Shown here one piece after another: positions 56,030 to 64,000 of a stretch of 64,000 nt of DNA; the first letter of the stretch is position 1; each line of letters starts with the position of its first letter. The notes below the pieces were generated by a model, which saw nothing but the letters and a program-made list of their open reading frames with translations, did no database searches and was not told where the DNA came from. Position numbers and translations under genes: made by a program. The stretch comes from Paraphysomonas bandaiensis. Lineage: Eukaryota; Chrysophyceae. The stretch is taken from contig CBFFRP010000023.1 in the NCBI GenBank assembly GCA_965644295.1, positions 1-64,000 of the forward strand, written 5' to 3'.

Positions 56030-56516
56030 AACTATATAGCATGTATGTACAGTGTTATCAGTTTAATGTGTGTGATAGTGTAATATAATAGAAGCAATAA
56101 GTTATAACCCAATCACCAGTTAAATTATGCCGTACGAATAATAGAACTGTATTATAACTGGACGTATTGTCACTTATCTGTATCAGGACTAGGGAACAAT
56201 ATGTTGTAAAATATATTGATTGGTCGAGTAGAAAACTTTTCCATCAATAGTGTTACTGTTAAGCTAGCTCACAATATATTGCAATCAATATATCATGGTG
56301 TATAGTAACTACGTAACTACTACACACCAAACCCTTGTTATTTCATATATATCAGTGCTAGGGAACAAAACATTGCAATACTATTGTTAGACAACGCCCC
56401 AAACTTAATATTATAATAAGTTTTAAACAAAATATAAAATGTGTATTTAATTACTGATTAATGATTCTAATATTATAAAAAGTATTATAATATTAAGTTT
56501 GGTGTTTGGAGTTTGG
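56030..56516. repeat. Nested MITE-like fragments
   Basis: Two CAGGGCTAGG-family ends (56185 and 56352) and a separate inverted repeat with 20-bp arms 56399..56418 and 56483..56502 (CCAAACTTAATATTATAATA). No gene. Confidence 0.6.
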
Positions 56517-56700
56517 GGCCCTCAACAAAGTCGGACTCGTGGTGTCCTGGGGGTAAGTACCAGGTATTCATTTATGAAACTAAAGTGAGCCGCAAACGTA
56601 GACAGCAGATATTGTTTTACCTACGCAAAGCCGAATGCTTGTGTGGTACAAGGAATACCAACATAAGTGTCTCATGTATAGACGTCTTTGGGCCTTTACT
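56517..56700 (+). repeat. Dispersed repeat family R1, copy D (5' half)
   Basis: Shares AGTCGGACT, GTGAGCCGCAAACGTAG, CAGCAGATATT, GCCGAATGCTTGTGTGGTA and GACGTCTTTGGGCC with copy B. The 3' half is missing here; a fragment with the GCACCTTGGTGCT...CAAGCAGC end is at 57715..57850. Confidence 0.7.
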
Positions 56701-58092
56701 TGAATCCTGAAATGCTTGACTTAAATTTTCCGTTTGTTACTACTAAGCTAAAACGTTCCAAATATAGTCGTTATTTTAAAATTACTACTAAATAGAATTA
56801 TTGCACACGTACTGAGCAAGTTTCTATATGTAGCTCAATGATTCCAGTGAGGTCCCTTATGTATATATTTAGAGAATCGTATAGAATATTTATATATTTA
56901 GTAGGAATATTTATCAGGCTTTGCAGCCATTTTAAATTTAATAAAAACGTTGACGAAATTTAGTATCAACTAATAGTACCTTTTAGTTTGGTAGAAGCGT
57001 CGATAAAGCTTAGTAAGGACTAGTATATATTATTTGTTGAACAAGCAGTATTAGCAGCTAACGTAGAGTTATACACGTACGTAGTTTAGTATCAAATAAT
57101 TGAAGCAGCAAAAGGTAATTATATTATGTATGTTGTGCGGGAGATCCCTTAATAATCAAGCGCAAACCCAATATCGCTTGTGAGGTATGTAAAATACATT
57201 TATATCTCTCTACATAACTTAATTATGTGCTCAGGGAACATTAATGTGAAGCACATGTTGATCTCCATCAAGAATCACAATGCAGCGAGGTCCCTCATCA
57301 ACTTGAACCCACCGATGTCATGGTCCTTTGGAAGCTATGGAATTGCACCGGACATGGTCACGAGAAACTGTCCAATTCTCATTGGAATGTAACGTTATAA
57401 TGTTATGTATTGCATGTATACAATATCTACATTTATCAATTGATGGCTAGAGTATGCTCCCATGTTTGAATGAAAATTTTTATTTTTGACTAGGTGAATA
57501 CCATAAAACCTAGTCATTATAAACTGAAAAAATGAATTATTAAATGACTAGGTTTTTCAACCGCTTGACTAGGTTTTACACCAATTTTGGTGTGACTAGG
57601 AAATTACACCAATTTGACTAGGTTTAATAATAGACCCCGCTTGGATTAATGAACGATTAAATTTTACGCAGCCCTAGTAATTTTATCTATTGATTTAAAG
57701 TTTAAAGTTTAAAGTGCCAAGTCAGGCAATGTATTGCACCTTGGTGCTAGCGGTGATGACAAGCAGCTTTCGTAGGGTTAATAAAAGTAAGTTATCAGAG
57801 TTCAGTACTAGTTAGTTAAACGCCTATTAAAGCATTAAAATAACAATAGACAAGAGTATTGCAATATATGTTCCCGAACCCTGAAGCGAACTTATGACAT
57901 ATCCATGCTTGAAATATAACAGTATGTTTCTACAACATATTTGTAGTTAACAGTCCTTCAACCTTGATAAAATCAATCATCAAACAGTATTGCATTGTAT
58001 CGTTATCACATTATATTACATTTTCGATCTACATCAACTCCTGAGATACAGCACAACATGTGCCACATCCATCTATTCAAACTATCACACGA
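56701..58092. other. Repeat-rich gap 3' of katanin
   Basis: Holds a cluster of GACTAGGTTTTACACC-type repeats and their complements (57489..57640), a TTTACGCAGCCCTAG end at 57662, the R1 3' fragment (57715..57850) and a CAGGGCTAGG-family end at about 57855..57885. A 70-codon ORF at 57180..57392 is unsupported. Confidence 0.5.
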
Positions 58093-59790
<1,698 letters not shown>

Positions 59791-59834
59791 TTAAATATAC
59801 GAGGTTAGGCTCGTATGTACTGTATGTGGATGCA

Positions 59835-59836
59835 TG

Positions 59837-59868
<32 letters not shown>

Positions 59869-60481
59869 TGTATGTATGTATGTATGTATGTATGTATGTA
59901 TGTATGTATGTATGTATGTATGTATGTATGTATGTATGTATGTATGTATGTATGTATGTATGTATGTATGTATGTATGTATGTATGTATGTATGTATGTA
60001 TGTATGTATTTATGTATGATTGTATGTATGTATGTATGTATGTATGTATGTATGTATGTATGTATGTATGTATGTATGTATGTATGTATGTATGCATGTA
60101 TGTATGTATGTATGTATGTATGTATGTATGTATGTATGTATGTATGTATGTATGTATGTATGTATGTATGTATGTATGTATGTATGTATGTATGTATGTA
60201 TGTATGTATGTATGTATGTATGTATGTATGTATGTATGTATGTATGTATGTATGCATGTATGTATGCATGTATGTATGCATGTATGTATGTATGTATGTA
60301 TGTATGTATGTATGTATGTATGTATGTATGTATGTATGTATGTATGTATGTATGTATGTATGTATGTATGTATGTATGTATGTATGTATGTATGTATGTA
60401 TGTATGCATGTATGTATGTATGTATGTATGTATGTATGTATGTATGTATGTATGTATGTATGTATGTATGTATGTATGTAC
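59835..60481 (+). repeat. (TATG)n microsatellite, ~647 bp
   Basis: The longest tetranucleotide tract, with interruptions at about 60010 (TTTATGTATGATTG) and several TGCATG units. It lies 138 bp upstream of katanin (minus) and 119 bp upstream of the hydrolase start (plus). Confidence 0.99.
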
Positions 60482-60599
60482 AGTATGTATAGGTAGGTAG
60501 GTACGTATGAGGCAGGCGTTTTTCTTTGCTTGTCCATGCAATTGTTGTGGAGGTTGTCGTGGATTTATTGACAACTGCTATCGACATACTCTGCTTGCC

Positions 60600-61554
60600 A
60601 TGGCTGCATTTCTTGAAAATGATGATGCAAGTGACATACCGCAGATGGTCCATGACGTCGGAGGTATGAGCTATTATGACCGACCTCAGATTGATTCATC
60701 TTCGACGTCAAACTTGACGGAACCATTAGTTCTTATTCATGGATGGTACTGCAATGCCTTCATTTGATGTGACTAACCTCTCATTCATTAGGCTTCACTC
60801 CTGGAAAGTTTGGTGTCCACTTTTGAAGGAGATGAAAACTCAACGCCGTATAATTGCCATAACTCTTCGTGGATGGGGCGATTCAGCCAAATCTGGGCCG
60901 TATACAATTGATTCATACTCGAATGATGTTGCATATATACTGAAGCAGCTAGGGATTACGCGTTGTGTAATAGCTGGTCATGGAATGGGGGCACTTGTGG
61001 CCACCGTGTATGCTGCTCGCAGTAGTGAGAATGTGTCGGGGCTGATCCTTTGCAGTGCTACATCCAAGATACCTCCACAGCATAGACCTAATCCTCCTGA
61101 AGGATTATCATTGCAATTATTAAACGACAAACTGTATGAATTATGTCCTAAAAGTTCTGATGAAATGTCAAACGATGTTAGAGATGTACTGTACTCAATC
61201 CAGTGCGATAGTCTGAAGCCGTTTATCGAAACTGACAGAATACCATCAGAATTAAGTAATATTACTGTGGAGGAGACTCATAAAGCGTCACCACATGCAG
61301 TGCGTGAGTGCTTCCATAGTATGCTATTACAGGACTATTCAATAAACTTCGAAAAGATAACATGCCCTGTGCTCGTCATATGGGGAACTGAAGACTGTTG
61401 GTTTGATGGCGAGCAACAAGATAAACTGAGGGGTGACCTTTGTAATGCAATATCTATTTCCTTTAAGGAGATTGTAGGGGGTTCACATGCTATAATTTGC
61501 ACCCACGCAAGTGAGTGTGCAGATCTCTTGGACGACTGGATAGATTGTGAGTAA
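60600..61554 (+). CDS. Alpha/beta-hydrolase fold protein lacking the nucleophile Ser
   Basis: Exons 60600..60745 and 60792..61554 (46-nt intron) give 302 residues. Fold landmarks: LVLIHGW (oxyanion region), IIAITLRGWGDSAKSG, the nucleophile elbow VIAGHGMGALVATVYA, the acid site VIWGTEDCWFDG and the His site GGSHAIICTHAS. In active members the elbow is GHSMGG or GHDxG; here the middle residue is Gly, while Asp and His remain. It may be inactive or use another chemistry. The start at 60600 (MAAFLENDDASD) is chosen as the first ATG after Cys-rich leader sequence. Confidence 0.75.
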
Positions 61555-62319
61555 TAAAGTTTTAGTTGTGATTGTGCACGTCTTGGACAACTTCGAGTCA
61601 CCAAGTAGGACATGGTTATTGGAGTACAGTGGTTTATACTGCCTAGTGGAATATGTGTGACTATTTAAGCCTTTGTAGTCTTTATTTAATATATATGTTG
61701 ATATGCTATGATGAAAAAACTGATTCAACCTGCTGTATCAGTGTTTAAGATATGCACATGTTTCGCGTCATCTTTCTATGGCATACCAGTTTTTTTTTTG
61801 CGAAGTACATTTCGCTTACACACTTGTGTACTATAAGAATATTATTTCAAAATATTTATTCTCTGCCTTTGTTTTAAGCTTCCGCTTATGATATTAAGTT
61901 TTCAACTGCGTCTGTACTATAAGAATATTATTTCAAAATTTTTTTCTCTGCCTTTGTTTTAAGCTTCCGCTTATGATATTAAGTTTTCAACTGCGTCACT
62001 ACTCGTTGAAAACGATATGACTTATGACACTTGGGCTGAAAGATGAAGACATTAAAGGTAACGACCTTATCAGATAAACTTACTGGTCGTTGCATGTGAT
62101 GACCTTACTTTGTTATGGACTACAAGCTACATTTTGAAATCTCTATGTGGGTGAGTGAACGTCGAGTTTTACTAAGTACTAAGTACTACATACGTACATA
62201 CATACATACTATCTGCTATCTGTGCCATCAGAGATATTCTCCTGTATCCTGCAAAGGCTATATTCGTTTCGAGTGACTGAACCCTAAAAAGACGGTCATC
62301 AAACATCACTACCAGCAGT
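61555..62319. repeat. Convergent gap with 86-bp tandem duplication
   Basis: The unit starting GTACTATAAGAATATTATTT at 61828 is repeated at 61914, ending about 61997, nearly identical. A short CATA run lies at 62191..62207. No gene. Confidence 0.8.
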
Positions 62320-62460
62320 GCTATATTATATATAATCAGATCACTATCACGCAGTATTATAGCTATGACAATTCGAGTGCATTACTCAATGCTATATTAT
62401 ATGAAATATATAGATTCAGATCACTATCGCGCAGTATTATAGCTATGACAATTTGAGCAC
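62320..62460. repeat. Direct duplication covering the RCHY1-like 3' end
   Basis: 62320..62380 and 62391..62460 are near copies (GCTATATTAT at the start, CGCAGTATTATAGCTATGAC in the core). The right copy encodes the last nine codons and stop of the RCHY1-like gene; the left copy is a second, untranslated version downstream. Confidence 0.8.
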
Positions 62461-63317
62461 TCTATTCCTAGAAAGTGGAAAGTTCCATCCCCTTTGTGTC
62501 CACAATCGTAACATATATATTGCACAGGTATAACCTGCTCCATGGGCTGTGCAGCGATGCTCCGTCTGATATCTTCCCATACATGCTCCATATCTGCCAT
62601 GCTGCGCCGACATGACGGACATCGATATTCTCCTGCCCGGAGAGATTTGTTAAAACAAGGTGTATGGACGATATGGCGACAAGGAAGAGGTGTAGATGTA
62701 CTTTGCGCAGTGTGGATCTTTTCGTGACAAATTGGGCAGTCCTCCTCATCCATTGGCCGAAATACACACACGTGGTGCGAGCGCGATGACAACATAAAAC
62801 ATCCATTGCACGTAGAACAGTGAAAGTGCTCATCTCCTTTCCCGACTCGACAAAGCCCACAGTCATTGCAATGGAATATTTCTTTCACTGTCCATATATT
62901 ACATATCGCACAGAAACTGTTGCTGAACTCAACCTTGCACTGAATGCACGACCGAGCAGGTTCCTGATGCACGCCGCAATCATCACAAACAATTTCAGTT
63001 ATTTTAGGAGCAGCACAGGAAGTGCTTCTCTCCTTGTGACACCTGTGGCACTGGTCTCTGCGCTGACAACAGTCGAAGTAAAACTTAGAGCACTTTTTTT
63101 CATAATGCGGGCACTGATAGTCGCACTCTTTCTCTTGGGAGTCACCACTGGTACTAGAATCTACCGTATTCCCTGATAGTATTCTCTGAATGAGCTTCTG
63201 TTTCTCTTCAGGTGTTTTGGACGAATCGCGCATTATAGCACGGATTAATATACTCTTGTCCTGACCAGCTGCGCACTCTGATTCATTCAGAGGATCGCTG
63301 TTTCCAAAGAAATCCAT
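62424..63317 (-). CDS. RCHY1/PIRH2-like CHY-RING E3 ubiquitin ligase
   Basis: A single-exon protein of 297 residues. The CHY zinc finger covers about 68-140 (CDYQCPHYEKKCSKFYFDCC, CHRCHKER, CDDCGVHQEPARSC). The CTCHY region follows (FCAICNIW, FHCNDCGLCRVGKGDEHFHC, CNGCFML). A RING-H2 finger follows (DCPICHEKIHT, LPCRHIVHTPC, RCPSCRRSM) and then a rubredoxin-like C-terminus (YICYDCGHKGDGTFHFLG, ECSNCHSY). Human RCHY1 ubiquitinates p53 and other proteins and plant homologues act in iron signalling; the target here is unknown. The N-terminal about 60 residues resemble a short helical lead-in. Confidence 0.9.
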   Translation of the reverse strand: MDFFGNSDPLNESECAAGQDKSILIRAIMRDSSKTPEEKQKLIQRILSGNTVDSSTSGDSQEKECDYQCPHYEKKCSKFYFDCCQRRDQCHRCHKERSTSCAAPKITEIVCDDCGVHQEPARSCIQCKVEFSNSFCAICNIWTVKEIFHCNDCGLCRVGKGDEHFHCSTCNGCFMLSSRSHHVCVFRPMDEEDCPICHEKIHTAQSTSTPLPCRHIVHTPCFNKSLRAGEYRCPSCRRSMADMEHVWEDIRRSIAAQPMEQVIPVQYICYDCGHKGDGTFHFLGIECSNCHSYNTAR

Positions 63318-63683
63318 AGTACGTTACAAAAGAAATCTAAACTACTTCGTTTGTTAAGGTGCTTACAATGACACATACACAGTACACTACGCTGCCCTGC
63401 CTCCAGCAGTACTGATACAATGTACACGGTATATCAGCCACTCGTGTACACTAAAATGTTCGATTTTATATTATTATGACTGATTTTTATGAGAATATAA
63501 GTTCTAAATATCTGATTTTCAGAGTGTAAAGTTCTACTTTTGCAACCAAATGTATGGTGAATTCCGCCATAAACATACTGCCTATAGGCAGGAAGTGTGG
63601 AGTAGATACATGCATGATACGCACAGTGCGTGTAGATCTACCTCGTCACTACCAGTACATAGTTATATCAAGTACTGAGAGCA
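63318..63683. promoter_or_regulatory. Divergent intergenic region, RCHY1-like / S51-like
   Basis: A 366-bp gap with GTAC-rich palindromes (63370-63450) and the block GATTTTTATGAGAATATAAG at 63481..63500, similar to that at 45188. Confidence 0.4.
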
Positions 63684-64000
63684 ATGAAAGGGTGTTTTGT
63701 CGGCTCAGGTTCAGAGGGTTTACAACAACCTGAAGTGTGTTCGACACTGATTGATTTGACCGGAAAGGACCCGAAGGATGTGGTGGTGCTGTATATAGGC
63801 ACAGCTACATACGATCTCACTGGACCCAAGAAAAACCAAACAGTTCGATTCATAGAAGGTTAGAGGATAGTTTATATGACATGAATAATATGATCGGTTT
63901 ACTTGACAGCTGGCTGTACTGTGGTGGAGATAAAGTGTGCGCATAAGGGAGACACCACCTCATATGCTGACATGGAAAACAACTGCCGAATGGCAGATAT
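63684..64000 (+). CDS. Peptidase S51 (dipeptidase E)-like protein, partial
   Basis: Exons 63684..63858 and 63910 to the right edge (51-nt intron, GTTAGA...GACAG). The visible 88 residues read MKGCFVGSGSEG, then DVVVLYIGTATYDLTGPKKN, then the spliced FIEAGCTVVEIKCAHKG. The VLYIGTATYD strand-loop and spacing fit the Rossmann-like core of S51 peptidases (alpha-aspartyl dipeptidase, cyanophycinase relatives). The catalytic Ser, which lies further on, is outside the window. Confidence 0.6.

Overview
The window comes from a nuclear genome of a flagellated eukaryote, most probably a stramenopile (heterokont). The strongest clue is a 662-residue secreted protein at 47885..49873 with the EGF-like, 'CECF'-type layout of heterokont mastigoneme (tubular flagellar hair) and SIG-type proteins. 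A katanin p60, a FAM194/ERICH6-type protein, a TOG-like protein and an intronless beta-tubulin also fit a flagellate. Host introns are very short (mostly 44-59 nt, GT-AG). I cannot name the species.

Layout. Positions 1 to about 2870 are AT-rich and unlike the rest. They hold the 5' part of a long fibre-like repeat protein (running off the left edge), a small ORF, and a NUMOD4-HNH-AP2 homing-type endonuclease. Two of these genes share a promoter-like motif, and the gaps hold many inverted repeats, including a tRNA-like T-arm inside a perfect stem. This looks like part of an integrated DNA virus or virus-derived element (giant-virus, polinton-like or virophage type). From about 2870 to 6430 there is gene-free DNA with one inverted-repeat element (5691..6256).

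The host part then reads: SMYD-type SET/MYND protein, crotonase, beta-tubulin, GFA/CENP-V-fold protein, FIG4-like phosphoinositide phosphatase, a 72-residue membrane protein, AN1 zinc-finger protein, DHX35 helicase, ALG5 glucosyltransferase, a DHX29/DHX57-like helicase, an ICT1-like GGQ release factor, a DOT1-family histone methyltransferase, a TOG-like protein, PSMD9/Nas2, a secreted acylphosphatase-like protein, a FAM194-thioredoxin-receiver protein, a SAM methyltransferase, the mastigoneme-like protein, a decayed Copia retrotransposon, an AIMP1/Arc1-type tRNA-binding protein, a short protein with an RIIa/DPY30-like end, katanin p60, an alpha/beta hydrolase lacking its nucleophile serine, an RCHY1-like CHY/RING protein, and the start of a peptidase S51-like gene cut by the right edge.

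Organisation. Genes alternate as divergent pairs. The five longer (CATA/TATG)n tracts all lie in divergent 5'-5' gaps, 55-140 bp from a start codon (one partner, at 13802, is only tentative). Dispersed repeats, MITE-like hairpins and the Copia remnant lie almost entirely in gaps next to gene 3' ends. The genes do not form one pathway: they cover RNA processing and translation, glycosylation, membrane lipid turnover, chromatin and the flagellum. The most unusual items are the virus-like segment, the FAM194-thioredoxin-receiver fusion and the placement of the tetranucleotide tracts.
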